Positions 41,686 through 51,048 of a DNA stretch of 64,000 nt are shown here, piece after piece (the first letter of the stretch is position 1; each line of letters opens with the position of its first letter). The DNA comes from Jejuia sp. UBA6058 (GTDB lineage Bacteria; Bacteroidota; Bacteroidia; Flavobacteriales; Flavobacteriaceae). The notes under the pieces are model-generated. The model worked only from the letters and a program-made list of their open reading frames with translations, had not been told where the DNA came from and did no database searches. Location of the stretch: NCBI GenBank assembly GCA_002428965.1, contig DIYI01000017.1, positions 374,658-438,657 on the forward strand, in the 5' to 3' direction. A program made the position numbers and the translations under genes.

Positions 41686-43905
41686 ATGTCTGAAGAAGAG
41701 ATCGAGAAAGAAAACAAAGAGATAGCAAAAGCCTATAAGAACCTTTTAAAGGTAAGCTATACAACGCTTTCTAGCGATGATAAAAAACTAATTAGAAAAG
41801 CTTTTGAGGTAGCGCTTGATGGTCATAAAACCCAGCGCAGAAAATCTGGTGAGGCTTATATTTTCCATCCCTTGGCAGTTGCTAAAATCGTGGCTCAAGA
41901 AATTGGTCTGGATGCCACCTCTATAGCCTCTGCACTATTGCATGATGTAGTTGAAGATTGTGACGACTACTCCATTGATGATATCGAACAATTATTTGGT
42001 GAAACTGTCGCCAGAATTGTAGATGGCTTAACTAAAATTTCTTCATTAAGCAAGGAGCAAGATATGGATGTTTCCTTGCAGGCCGAAAATTTCAGAAAGA
42101 TGCTATTAACCCTCAACGATGATGTTAGGGTAATTATAATCAAAATAGCTGATCGTTTGCACAATATGCAAACTATGGATGCCATGCGACCTGACAAACA
42201 GGTTAAAATAGCTTCGGAAACACTATATATTTATGCCCCACTTGCACATAGAATAGGACTCTACAATATAAAGAATGAACTTGAGGATTTGGCACTTAAG
42301 TACACGGAACCTGATGTTTATAAAGACATATTAAATAAGATAAGGGAGAGTAAAGAGGAGCAGGATAAATACATTGAACAATTTAGTTCTGTAATAAAAA
42401 AATCTTTGGATAAAGAAGATTTTGCATATACAATTAAAGGAAGACCTAAATCTATTTTCTCCATTCGCAGAAAAATGGTAAAACAAGGAGTTTCCTTTGA
42501 AGAGGTTTATGATAAGTTTGCTATCCGAATTATTTATGAAAGTGATGAAAAAAGCGAAAAGTTTTTAGCTTGGAAAATTTATTCTATAGTTACGGATTTT
42601 TTCAGACCTAACCCATTAAGACTTCGCGATTGGATCACTTCTCCAAAAGGAACAGGTTATGAGGCTTTACACATAACGGTTATGGGACCTAAAGGGCGCT
42701 GGGTGGAGGTTCAAATTCGTAGTGAACGCATGCATGAAATTGCCGAAAAAGGATATGCAGCGCACTATAAATACAAACAGCAACAGGAAAAGGAAGACAA
42801 TCTAGAAAATTGGATTAACCGATTGCAAGAAGCGCTTGAAAACCCAAGTTTGAATGCTGTAGATTTTGTAGAGCAATTTAAACTAAATCTTTATGCACAA
42901 GAAATTTTTGTATTCACACCAAAAGGTGAGTTAAAATCATTGCCAAAGGGAGCAACTTCTCTCGATTTTGCATTTCATATTCATACGGAGGTTGGCATGC
43001 GTACCCGAGGCGCGAGGGTAAACAACAAATTAGTACCCCTTAGCCATGAATTAAAAAGTGGTGATCAAGTAGAGATTATAACCTCAGAATCTTCTAAACC
43101 AAACGCTAACTGGTTAAATTATGCTACTACAGCAAGGGCAAGGGCCAAAATCAAATCAGCACTTCGAGAGGATAGAAAACTAAAAGGAGAAGAGGGCAAG
43201 GAAATTTTAAGACGTAAATTAAGGCAGCTAAAAATTGCCCTAAATGAAACTACGGTTAATGATCTAGTGCGGCATTTCAATTTAAAGACAAGTTTAGATC
43301 TGTTTTATCGTGTAGGCATTGGATCTATTGATAATACGATGCTTAAGGAATTCGCTTCGTCTAGGAGTAACGCCTTTGTAAGTTTTATCAAGAATAAAAT
43401 CACCAGAAAACAGAATATTTCTAAAGAACAGTTAGAAAAAGATGAAATTACATCCAATTTCGATTCGTTGGTTTTTGGTAAAGAAGAAGAAAAACTGGAC
43501 TACAAACTATCAAATTGTTGCAATCCTATTCCTGGGGATGATGTATTTGGTTTTTTAACCGTTTCAGAAGGTATTAAAGTTCATAAACACAACTGTCCTA
43601 ATGCACTTAGTTTACAATCTAACTACGCTTATCGCATAATGAAAGCTAAGTGGATTGATTCTTCTCAGCAAGAATATGCCACTGAGATAAGAGTATCTGG
43701 AATAGACCATATGGGACTTGTGAATGAAATAACGAAAGTAATTTCTAACAATATGCACGTTAATATGAAAAGCCTTAACTTCGAAACAGATGATGGCATT
43801 TTCTCAGGAAAAATAAAACTAGTAGTTAAAAACAAAGCCCTGTTGAAAAAAATATTAGATAACCTTAAAAAAATTAATGGCATCGACAAGGTTTCAAGAG
43901 TTTAA
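41686..43905 (+). CDS. spoT: RelA/SpoT family (p)ppGpp synthetase/hydrolase
   Basis: A 739-aa bifunctional stringent-response enzyme. HD hydrolase domain (about 50-200: FHPLAVAKIV, ALLHDVVEDCDDY, ADRLHNMQTMD), synthetase domain (about 240-360: KGRPKSIFSIRRKMVKQG, YEALHITVMGPKGRWVEVQI), TGS domain (about 400-460: VFTPKGELKSLPKGATSLDF) and C-terminal ACT domain (RVSGIDHMGLVNEITKVISN). The HD motif is intact, so it should both make and degrade the alarmone. I take the ATG at 41686 instead of the TTG one codon earlier. It precedes the Fur family gene by 22 nt. Confidence 0.94.
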   Translation: MSEEEIEKENKEIAKAYKNLLKVSYTTLSSDDKKLIRKAFEVALDGHKTQRRKSGEAYIFHPLAVAKIVAQEIGLDATSIASALLHDVVEDCDDYSIDDIEQLFGETVARIVDGLTKISSLSKEQDMDVSLQAENFRKMLLTLNDDVRVIIIKIADRLHNMQTMDAMRPDKQVKIASETLYIYAPLAHRIGLYNIKNELEDLALKYTEPDVYKDILNKIRESKEEQDKYIEQFSSVIKKSLDKEDFAYTIKGRPKSIFSIRRKMVKQGVSFEEVYDKFAIRIIYESDEKSEKFLAWKIYSIVTDFFRPNPLRLRDWITSPKGTGYEALHITVMGPKGRWVEVQIRSERMHEIAEKGYAAHYKYKQQQEKEDNLENWINRLQEALENPSLNAVDFVEQFKLNLYAQEIFVFTPKGELKSLPKGATSLDFAFHIHTEVGMRTRGARVNNKLVPLSHELKSGDQVEIITSESSKPNANWLNYATTARARAKIKSALREDRKLKGEEGKEILRRKLRQLKIALNETTVNDLVRHFNLKTSLDLFYRVGIGSIDNTMLKEFASSRSNAFVSFIKNKITRKQNISKEQLEKDEITSNFDSLVFGKEEEKLDYKLSNCCNPIPGDDVFGFLTVSEGIKVHKHNCPNALSLQSNYAYRIMKAKWIDSSQQEYATEIRVSGIDHMGLVNEITKVISNNMHVNMKSLNFETDDGIFSGKIKLVVKNKALLKKILDNLKKINGIDKVSRV

Positions 43906-43909
43906 AGTG

Positions 43910-43917
43910 TAAATTTG
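43910..43917 (+). promoter_or_regulatory. -7 promoter element of the Fur family gene
   Basis: TAAATTTG fits TAnnTTTG, 4 nt after the spoT stop and 10 nt before the ATG at 43928. The Fur family gene can thus be expressed apart from spoT. Confidence 0.5.
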
Positions 43918-43927
43918 CACCGCGATT

Positions 43928-44398
43928 ATGAATTCAAAAACAGATAGTAAAAATCAAGAGATTGTAAAAAGCGTATTTACCAGCTTTCTTGAAGAAAACG
44001 GACATAGAAAAACGCCCGAGCGTTATGCTATACTTCAGGAAATATACGATAGTAATGAGCACTTTGATATTGAATCTTTATATCTCAATATGAAAAATAA
44101 AAACTATCGGGTTTCTAGAGCAACTTTGTACAACACAATAGAGTTGCTTATGGAATGTAAGTTGGTTAGAAAACATCAATTTGGTCAAAATCAAGCGCAC
44201 TACGAAAAGTCTTATTTTGACAGGCAGCATGACCATGTTATTTTAACCGATACGGGCGAGGTAATAGAGTTCTGCGACCCAAGAATACAATCTATTAAAA
44301 AAACTATTGAAGAAGTTTTCGATATTAAAATCAATAATCATTCACTTTATTTCTACGGAAATAGAAATACTTCAGAAGATAACTTACAAAACAACTAA
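43928..44398 (+). CDS. Fur family transcriptional regulator without the CxxC zinc motif
   Basis: 156 aa. The winged helix is clear: NGHRKTPERYAILQEIYDSN, then YRVSRATLYNTIELLMECKL. The metal/dimer domain has RQHDHVILTDTGEVIEFCDP: the position of the structural CxxC (as in CxxCG) is TDTG, so that zinc site is lost. The regulatory His-rich site (RQHDH) remains. Whether it senses iron, zinc or peroxide cannot be said. Its position between spoT and purA is conserved in flavobacteria. Confidence 0.87.
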   Translation: MNSKTDSKNQEIVKSVFTSFLEENGHRKTPERYAILQEIYDSNEHFDIESLYLNMKNKNYRVSRATLYNTIELLMECKLVRKHQFGQNQAHYEKSYFDRQHDHVILTDTGEVIEFCDPRIQSIKKTIEEVFDIKINNHSLYFYGNRNTSEDNLQNN

Positions 44399-44429
44399 CA
44401 AACTTACTTTAAACTAATTTACTTTTACG

Positions 44430-45704
44430 ATGGCAGTAGATTTACTACTAGGATTACAATGGGGAGACGAAGGCAAAGGAAAAATTGTTGACGTATTAAC
44501 GAAAAATTATAATATTATTGCGCGTTTTCAAGGTGGCCCCAACGCAGGACACACTTTGGTTTTTAATGGCAAAAAACACGTTTTACACACAATTCCTTCT
44601 GGTATTTTTCATGATGATGCCATCAATTTAGTGGGTAATGGCGTTGTTATAGACCCTGTTATCTTTAAAAAAGAATTAGACAAATTAGCTGAACAGGATA
44701 TCGATTATAAGAAGTCTCTCTTAATTTCGAGAAAAGCACATATTATATTGCCAACTCACAGATTGTTGGATGCCGCTAGTGAAGCTTCTAAAGGAAAAGC
44801 TAAAATAGGTTCTACCTTAAAAGGCATTGGGCCAACTTATATGGATAAAACAGGTAGAAATGGTATTCGTGTTGGAGATTTAGAACTTGCCGATTGGAAA
44901 GAACGTTATGAAGCTTTAACTAGCAAACACGTATCGATGATTGATTACTACGATGCAAAAATCGAGTATGATTTAGAGGAACTAGAAACTGAGTTTTGTG
45001 AAGCTATAGAAGTTTTAAAATCTTTAACATTTATTGACTCCGAAGAATACGTTTATCAAGCTCAAAAAGAGAGCAAATCTATTTTGGCGGAAGGCGCCCA
45101 AGGTTCTTTACTCGATATAGATTTTGGAACCTATCCATTTGTTACTTCAAGTAACACCACTGCTGCAGGAGCTTGTACAGGTTTAGGTGTTGCCCCAAAC
45201 CAAATAGGTGATGTTTTCGGGATTTTTAAAGCCTACACTACTAGAGTGGGTTCTGGCCCATTCCCTACCGAGTTATTTGATGAAGATGGAGCTACAATGG
45301 CAAAAGTTGGTCACGAATTTGGTGCTACTACTGGGAGACCAAGACGTTGTGGTTGGTTAGATTTAGTTGCATTAAAATATGCGTGTCAAGTTAACGGTGT
45401 CACCCAATTAATGATGATGAAAGGTGATGTACTTTCTGGGTTTAAAACACTTAAAGTTTGTACTGCTTATAATTACAAAGGAGAAACAATTAAACATTTA
45501 CCTTATAACATAGAAGAAGAAAATGTATCTCCTATTTATACTGAATTTAATGGTTGGAGTGAAGATTTAACTAAAATGTCTGATGCTTCGGAACTTCCGG
45601 CAGCATTGAACGAATATATTTCTTTCTTAGAAAAAGAACTGGAAATTCCTATAACAATCGTTTCTGTTGGACCCGATAGAGAGCAGACTATTTTTAAGAA
45701 TTAA
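44430..45704 (+). CDS. purA: Adenylosuccinate synthetase
   Basis: A 424-aa enzyme that joins IMP and aspartate with GTP on the way to AMP. Signature GLQWGDEGKGKIVDVLTKN at residues 7-25, then GGPNAGHTLVFNGKKHVLHT, LLDIDFGTYPFVTSSNTTAA and TTGRPRRCGWLDLVALKYA. Normal length. It starts 31 nt after the Fur family gene and ends in a strong terminator. Confidence 0.96.
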   Translation: MAVDLLLGLQWGDEGKGKIVDVLTKNYNIIARFQGGPNAGHTLVFNGKKHVLHTIPSGIFHDDAINLVGNGVVIDPVIFKKELDKLAEQDIDYKKSLLISRKAHIILPTHRLLDAASEASKGKAKIGSTLKGIGPTYMDKTGRNGIRVGDLELADWKERYEALTSKHVSMIDYYDAKIEYDLEELETEFCEAIEVLKSLTFIDSEEYVYQAQKESKSILAEGAQGSLLDIDFGTYPFVTSSNTTAAGACTGLGVAPNQIGDVFGIFKAYTTRVGSGPFPTELFDEDGATMAKVGHEFGATTGRPRRCGWLDLVALKYACQVNGVTQLMMMKGDVLSGFKTLKVCTAYNYKGETIKHLPYNIEEENVSPIYTEFNGWSEDLTKMSDASELPAALNEYISFLEKELEIPITIVSVGPDREQTIFKN

Positions 45705-45711
45705 ATAATTT

Positions 45712-45738
45712 AAAAGCTACCATAGGTAGCTTTTTTTT
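45712..45738 (+). terminator. Terminator of purA
   Basis: AAAAGCTACC (45712-45721) pairs with GGTAGCTTTT (45725-45734), with an ATA loop, and eight T follow the stem core. Confidence 0.85.
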
Positions 45739-45755
45739 AAGCAATCCCTTTACAA

Positions 45756-46493
45756 TCAATTCATAGACACGTTTATATTTCTTAGCTCAATCTTGGATAT
45801 TAGTTGAAGTTTTTCTTGTTGAAACAAATCATCTAAATCTACCAAGTCCACATCTAAATTATCAGGCCTATAATTGTTATAATCTAAAAATGTAATACCA
45901 TTAACAACTCTTTTATTATAGGCCTCTCTAAATCTTATACCTCCACCATTTACAGAATAACTATACGATAAATAATCAAGAGAAAAATCGTCTTTAGAAA
46001 TCCAATACACAAATTTATCTTCAAAATCGGTACCACCATCTTCTTCATTAAATGAAATGCCTATTTCATAATATAACTTGCCCTTAACAGTACTTTCACC
46101 CAACAACTCCTTTTTAACAGCGGGTGCGTTTAAGCCATACGGCAATTGCACAAAATAATGCACGCTATTAACACTATTTGAATATTTCGTGGCCATTTCA
46201 TTTGAAAGAATTATAAGAGAATCATTAACAAATCTTTTAAATCCAGCATTAGATAAAACGTCCCGAATCATACGATCACCCGTTCTCTGAATACGCTCGT
46301 ACTGAAACAAACCATTATTTTTAATAGACCTATACTCCTTATCTCTAAAACTAAAGGTAATTGCACTGTTATTACAATTACCCGAACAATGAGCGGCTAT
46401 GGCTTTATCAATTATTTCTTTTGCCGATAAAGATTTAGGTGGTTGTTTACAACCTAAAATGATTGGAAATACAATAAGAATAACATATTTCAT
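45756..46493 (-). CDS. DUF6503-like lipoprotein
   Basis: A 245-aa protein with lipoprotein signal MKYVILIVFPIILGCKQ (lipid-anchor Cys15). The body contains AKEIIDKAIAAHCSGNCNNS, FSFRDKEYRSIKNNGLFQYE and VYWISKDDFSLDYLSYSY, which resemble flavobacterial DUF6503 proteins with an outer-membrane-lipoprotein (LolA-like) beta fold. Function unknown. Monocistronic; it converges with purA. Confidence 0.7.
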   Translation of the reverse strand: MKYVILIVFPIILGCKQPPKSLSAKEIIDKAIAAHCSGNCNNSAITFSFRDKEYRSIKNNGLFQYERIQRTGDRMIRDVLSNAGFKRFVNDSLIILSNEMATKYSNSVNSVHYFVQLPYGLNAPAVKKELLGESTVKGKLYYEIGISFNEEDGGTDFEDKFVYWISKDDFSLDYLSYSYSVNGGGIRFREAYNKRVVNGITFLDYNNYRPDNLDVDLVDLDDLFQQEKLQLISKIELRNINVSMN

Positions 46494-46559
46494 ACAAATC
46501 TTTGTTATCGATCAATAATTCGAAATAATAATTTAAAAGATACTATAAAGAATAACTAA

Positions 46560-47504
46560 TTATGGGTTGGAAAACACAAAAACCATAAAAACGCCATAGG
46601 CCAGCACCAAGAAAAACCCTTTATAACGACTTATTTGCATTTGTTTAGGGATGAAAATAATAGGCAATAACACTGCAGCAAAACCAAGCATCCAAAAAAC
46701 ATCTCTAGACAAAATAATAGCATCATCTATAACTATAGGCTTTACAAGGGATGTTAAACCCAATACCGAGGCGATATTAAAAATATTTGATCCTATTAAA
46801 TTTCCCAAAGAAATAGCCTTTTCTTGTTTGGCTGCGGCAATAACCGAAGCGGCAAGTTCTGGAACACTAGTACCAATTGCAATAAGAGACACCCCAATTA
46901 CAGCTTCGCTAACTCCAACGGAACGTGCAATTTCTTTAGAGCCTTCCACCAACCACTCACTACCAAAATAAAGTGCTACCGCACCAATTAATAGCCAAAT
47001 TATAATTTTAAAGTTAGATACTTTTGCCAATGCGTCATCAACTTCATCAACCACCGTATCCTTTTTTGCATTGCGAATTAGAATTACCAAAAAAGTAATG
47101 AGCCCTGAAAACAAAAAACCACCTTCTAGGGCTGATAATTTATTATCGTTTTTTAAAAAGAAGTAAAGCGCTATTGAGAATAACATCATTACTGGCCAAT
47201 TTAACTTATAAAATGATTTATCTACGGCTATTGAGCCTATTAGAGCTGTAACCCCTAAAACCAAACCAATATTAGCAATATTAGAACCAACAACATTGTT
47301 TATGGCTATGGCCGGAGAACCTGAGAATGCAGCCTGTAAGCTAACAAGTAACTCTGGCGCTGAAGTAGCAAAGGATACTACAGTCATACCTATTACCATT
47401 TTAGATATATCAAACTTAAAAGATAGCGCCACAGAAGAACGCACCAAATACTCCCCTCCTACTACCAATAAAATAAAACCTAGTATTACCCAAAGGATAC
47501 TCAT
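46560..47504 (-). CDS. Calcium/sodium antiporter (YrbG-like, CaCA family)
   Basis: A 314-aa inner-membrane protein with about ten hydrophobic segments and two inverted alpha repeats: VSFATSAPELLVSLQAAFSG with NNVVGSNIANIGLVLG, and LIAIGTSVPELAASVIAAAK with GNLIGSNIFNIASVLG. The GTSxPE and GSNIxN motifs carry the ion-binding acidic and Asn residues. It should export calcium using the sodium or proton gradient. Monocistronic. Confidence 0.92.
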   Translation of the reverse strand: MSILWVILGFILLVVGGEYLVRSSVALSFKFDISKMVIGMTVVSFATSAPELLVSLQAAFSGSPAIAINNVVGSNIANIGLVLGVTALIGSIAVDKSFYKLNWPVMMLFSIALYFFLKNDNKLSALEGGFLFSGLITFLVILIRNAKKDTVVDEVDDALAKVSNFKIIIWLLIGAVALYFGSEWLVEGSKEIARSVGVSEAVIGVSLIAIGTSVPELAASVIAAAKQEKAISLGNLIGSNIFNIASVLGLTSLVKPIVIDDAIILSRDVFWMLGFAAVLLPIIFIPKQMQISRYKGFFLVLAYGVFMVFVFSNP

Positions 47505-47689
47505 ACATTAATTTTTTGCGAATATACTACTAAGATTCAAGATTTATAAATCAGATACATACGTTATTCATCTTGTAAATTCGATAAAGGGTTAAATTTA
47601 GATTCCGCTTATCGAAAAATGTAAAATTCTATAATAACTTGAATTACCAATATTTAAATTCAAGTTCCAAATTTTAAACTTAACCTAAA

Positions 47690-48055
47690 ATGAAAAAACT
47701 ATTTAAAAGAAAAGCCATTGTGATAATGGCGTTTGCAGCCATCTGTTTCACCTCATGCTCTACTGAAGCAGATAGAGTTATCGGTGTTGAAATAAGCGGC
47801 ACCTTTACCCTAAATGGTACATACATGAAGGACGAAAACCACACTAAGGGTCCAAAATTTGTGAATATTGAAGACAGCTCAAAACGGCTTATTACCTATA
47901 TGGATGGAGAAACTGAAATGTGGGGCTTAATGCGACAGAACTACTTGGTTTACAAGATAGCTACTGATGGTGAAATACCACCAGAAGAACAATGGGAATG
48001 TGGTGTTGGCGTAGATAAGGATAAATTTAGATGCATTTCTATTTTCGGCAAATAA
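47690..48055 (+). CDS. Small lipoprotein of unknown function
   Basis: A 121-aa protein with a lipoprotein signal ending FTSCS (Cys at residue 23). The rest (RVIGVEISGTFTLNGTYMKD, TEMWGLMRQNYLVYKIATDG) is a beta-rich domain with a Cys pair near the end (WECGVG...FRCIS). I do not recognise a family. Monocistronic: its own terminator follows at 48075-48106. Confidence 0.7.
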   Translation: MKKLFKRKAIVIMAFAAICFTSCSTEADRVIGVEISGTFTLNGTYMKDENHTKGPKFVNIEDSSKRLITYMDGETEMWGLMRQNYLVYKIATDGEIPPEEQWECGVGVDKDKFRCISIFGK

Positions 48056-48074
48056 CATTTAAAAACTAACTACT

Positions 48075-48110
48075 AAAGGCGATACATAACGATATGTATT
48101 GCCTTTTTTA
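48075..48110 (+). terminator. Terminator of the 47690 lipoprotein gene
   Basis: AAAGGCGATACATA (48075-48088) pairs with TATGTATTGCCTTT (48093-48106), one G-T wobble, with an ACGA loop and a T tract. Confidence 0.8.
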
Positions 48111-48141
48111 TTTGGTATAAAACTAAAGTTTTCGTTAAATA

Positions 48142-48185
48142 ACTACTAAAATAGTTTTACAACTATAAAAATAGTTATATGTTTG
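48142..48185 (+). promoter_or_regulatory. Tandem BlaI-type operators and promoter
   Basis: ACTACTAAAATAGT (48142-48155) and ACTATAAAAATAGT (48162-48175) each have ACTA/TAGT palindromic ends and lie 20 bp apart. The canonical -7 box TATGTTTG (48178-48185) follows. The repressor encoded next to it probably binds them. Because the ATG at 48179 lies inside the -7 box, the true start must be 48203. Confidence 0.7.
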
Positions 48186-48202
48186 TATTCAAATCTAATG
48201 TA

Positions 48203-48562
48203 ATGGAAAAACTCACAAACAAAGAAGAAGAGATAATGCATATTTTATGGAGACTGGAAAAAGCATTTGTTAAAGACGTACTTGCTGAAATAAAAGAAGA
48301 TAAACCACACTACAATACACTTTCTACCATTATAAGAAATTTAGAGGAGAAGGGATATGTAAGTTACAATGCCTACGGCAAAACACACCAATACTACCCT
48401 ATTATAAATAAGGAAGACTACCGAAAAGGGTTTATGAATACAGCAATAAACAATTATTTTAATAATTCTTACAAAAACGTGGTTTCGTTTTTTGCCAAGG
48501 AAGATAAAATTAGTGTGGAGGATTTGAAAGAGATTATTGCAATAATTGAAAAGAAGAAATAG
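48203..48562 (+). CDS. BlaI/MecI/CopY family repressor
   Basis: A 119-aa winged-helix repressor: LTNKEEEIMHILWRLEKAFV, then DVLAEIKEDKPHYNTLSTII and RNLEEKGYVSYNAYGKTHQY. These proteins bind palindromic operators and are cleaved or released after a signal from an M56 sensor. An in-frame ATG at 48179 exists but lies within the predicted promoter, so I start at 48203 (MEKLTNKEEE). 2 nt before the BlaR1-like gene: a classic regulator-sensor pair. Confidence 0.88.
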   Translation: MEKLTNKEEEIMHILWRLEKAFVKDVLAEIKEDKPHYNTLSTIIRNLEEKGYVSYNAYGKTHQYYPIINKEDYRKGFMNTAINNYFNNSYKNVVSFFAKEDKISVEDLKEIIAIIEKKK

Positions 48563-48564
48563 TT

Positions 48565-50562
48565 ATGGATTACTTGTTAAAAGCTTCGGGGGTTATTGTG
48601 ATATTCTATCTGTTCTATTTATTATTTCTAAGAAAAGATACCTTTTATAATGCTAATAGAATTTTTCTAATTTTAGGCATATTGCTAACCTTTACTGTTC
48701 CACTTGTAGTTATACCAATATATGTGGAGCGTGCAGCTATTGATGTGCCTAATTTTGTTTTTGATGTGAATAGCTTACAGATAGTTGAAGAAACGACTCC
48801 TATCTTAAGTTTGAATGATTACCTAATGTTTGCCTATTTGTGTGGAGTTATATTGTGCTTCACTAGATTTATTATACAATTGGTAACCGTAGTTAAAATT
48901 ATTCTTAGAAATAGGAAAGAACGTTATGGCAACTTTATTTATGTAACAACATCAGAAAAGGTGCCACCCTTCTCTTTTTTCAATTGGATAGTTTATAACC
49001 CGGCATCTTTTAGCAAAATAGAATTAGACCAGGTAATTACACATGAAAAAGTGCATGTGAACCAAAATCATTCTATGGATGTTTTACTTACTCAAATAGC
49101 TTGTATTGCGTTTTGGTTTAACCCAATTATTTGGTTTTACAGTAAAAGTTTAAAACAAAATCTTGAATTTTTAGCGGATAAATCTGCTCTAAAAGCTTCT
49201 CGTTGCAAAAAAACCTATCAATATACATTACTTAAAACCGGTATTGCTCATCAACAATTGGTTTTAGGGAATACATTTTATAATTCATTAATCAAAAAAC
49301 GAATCGTTATGTTACACAAATCAAAATCAAAAAAATCAAGTCAGTTTAAATTCCTAATTATTCTCCCGCTTTTAGGGTTATTTTTAATGAGTTTTAATAC
49401 TGAAGAGCGTTATATCTATAAGGAACCTGCAACAAGTTTTGTAACGCCAGAATTCGATGTTATTGAAGAAGCCATTCCCTTTATAACGGAGACTAATGCT
49501 TCTAAGAGTCAAGAAGTACGTAATTCAAGTACTAAAAATATACCTTCTAACACTAAGACTTTTGCTGAAGTACGTTCTATAAACCAAAATGGTGATTATT
49601 CTCAAAAAAAGAATGATGAGATTATAATTGTAACAAAAAATACCACGGATACAGAGTTAGATGATTTAGTTATATCTCAGAAAAAAAATGGGCTAACATT
49701 AAAATTTAGTGGTGTAAAACGAAATGATAATGGTGCTATTATCGCTATAAAAATTGAAGCTAGTATGGAAGATGCAAACGCCAACTATAGTATAAGTAAC
49801 ACTAACGCCATTAAGCCCATAATGATAAAGTATAATTCTGAAGGTTCTGTTTCTATAGGTAATACCGAGGCGGCTAATAAGTTCATTCTATCTAATGATA
49901 AAAATAAAGTAGTTGAGGTAATTACAGAAGTTATTAAGGATGAAAATGGAATAGATAAGGAGGTTGAAGAAGATGTCATCATAATTAGAGAACAAGATAA
50001 AAATCATAAAGAAAATGATGTTCTTATTTTCCGTCAGGGAGATAGTATAATGGATAAAAAAGATCTAAAATTTAAAACAACGAAAAGTAAAATAATATTT
50101 AGGGATAAAAAAGACGACTCTGAACCTTTATTAATACTTAATGGAAAGGAATTAAAAAGATCTAAATTAGATGATATAACTCCAGAAGAGATAGAAGAGG
50201 TTAAGGTTTTAAAAGGAGAGAGTGCAACTGTAATTTTTGGTGACAGAGCTAAGGATGGTGTGGTATTAATTTCAACTAAAAACCCATTTGTTCTTGAGAT
50301 GAATAATAACAAAGAAAAGAACTCAATAATAATAGATGACAAAAACGGAACTTCAGATTTTAACGGTAATGCCAAATTAGAATTAAAAAAAGGTAATAAA
50401 GCTCTGATCTTTGTAAACGGTAAAGAAACATCAAGAAAGAAAGTAAAAAAAATAGATCCAGATGATATTACCGATATAAAAGTACTTAAAGGAAAGTCGG
50501 CAATAGATAAATATGGCGATGAAGGTAAAGACGGAGTCATTGAAATTACCACTAAAAAATAA
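48565..50562 (+). CDS. M56-family BlaR1-like sensor metallopeptidase with two TonB-plug-like modules
   Basis: 665 aa. Four N-terminal transmembrane helices surround the zinc motif HEKVHVNQNHSMDV (HExxH form) with the third ligand in LEFLADKSAL. One more helix (FLIILPLLGLFLMSFN) leads to a periplasmic part. Two modules there (about residues 523-571 and 614-664) share LILNGKE..., EEIEEVKVLKGESATV and DGVVLISTK, like the plug of TonB receptors. The M56 part should respond to a signal and inactivate the BlaI repressor; the signal is unknown, and nothing beta-lactam-specific is nearby. Confidence 0.87.
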   Translation: MDYLLKASGVIVIFYLFYLLFLRKDTFYNANRIFLILGILLTFTVPLVVIPIYVERAAIDVPNFVFDVNSLQIVEETTPILSLNDYLMFAYLCGVILCFTRFIIQLVTVVKIILRNRKERYGNFIYVTTSEKVPPFSFFNWIVYNPASFSKIELDQVITHEKVHVNQNHSMDVLLTQIACIAFWFNPIIWFYSKSLKQNLEFLADKSALKASRCKKTYQYTLLKTGIAHQQLVLGNTFYNSLIKKRIVMLHKSKSKKSSQFKFLIILPLLGLFLMSFNTEERYIYKEPATSFVTPEFDVIEEAIPFITETNASKSQEVRNSSTKNIPSNTKTFAEVRSINQNGDYSQKKNDEIIIVTKNTTDTELDDLVISQKKNGLTLKFSGVKRNDNGAIIAIKIEASMEDANANYSISNTNAIKPIMIKYNSEGSVSIGNTEAANKFILSNDKNKVVEVITEVIKDENGIDKEVEEDVIIIREQDKNHKENDVLIFRQGDSIMDKKDLKFKTTKSKIIFRDKKDDSEPLLILNGKELKRSKLDDITPEEIEEVKVLKGESATVIFGDRAKDGVVLISTKNPFVLEMNNNKEKNSIIIDDKNGTSDFNGNAKLELKKGNKALIFVNGKETSRKKVKKIDPDDITDIKVLKGKSAIDKYGDEGKDGVIEITTKK

Positions 50563-50590
50563 AATTAAAAGAACATTATTTATAAAATTC

Positions 50591-50618
50591 AAGACACTCG
50601 GATTGAGTGTCTTTTTTT
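50591..50618 (+). terminator. Terminator after the BlaR1-like gene
   Basis: AAGACACTC (50591-50599) pairs with GAGTGTCTT (50605-50613), with a GGATT loop, and T residues follow. Confidence 0.85.
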
Positions 50619-50918
50619 ATTTACAAAAAGATGAATAGCAGAAAAAATACAGTTTTTAGGATAAAAGGGGCCTTGGTTTAAAAAAACACTCATAAAAAAC
50701 CTCTTTAATTATTACATTTTAAAACCAAAAATCTTATTTACCTTTACAAATATAACCTTACACGAGGTCGTCACATCATTATTGAAACTAAATATATTTT
50801 TAAACTTACAATTCAGTATTCAATTTCATCGATTTTCTTCAAAATTGTTGACAAGAGCTCAGGCTAACTATATATTGAAAAAACATTGATAATAGTTAAC
50901 CTTAAAACCACTTAAAAT

Positions 50919-50978
50919 ATGATGACACTTGCCAAATTTGTAGTTGATATTGTAATACTAATAATATCGATTATCTAG
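50919..50978 (+). CDS. Possible 19-aa hydrophobic micro-ORF
   Basis: ATG-ATG start encoding MMTLAKFVVDIVILIISII, a single hydrophobic segment ending at TAG. It lies in a 736-nt gene-poor stretch between the BlaR1-like and HTCS genes. It could be a membrane peptide of the type I toxin kind or chance. No clear antisense RNA or terminator marks it. Confidence 0.25.
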   Translation: MMTLAKFVVDIVILIISII

Positions 50979-51022
50979 CCCTTTCCAAAAAGATGTAGAG
51001 CTTAGTCTAGAATAAGTTTTAC

Positions 51023-51030
51023 TATTTTTG
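51023..51030 (+). promoter_or_regulatory. -7 promoter element of the 51049 small gene
   Basis: TATTTTTG fits TAnnTTTG, 18 nt before the GTG at 51049. Confidence 0.45.
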
Positions 51031-51048
51031 ACACAAGACAAATTAAAT

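Noticed and set aside
48179..48202. Upstream ATG as the BlaI start
   Set aside because: It lies within the TATGTTTG promoter box, and the added residues are not family-like.
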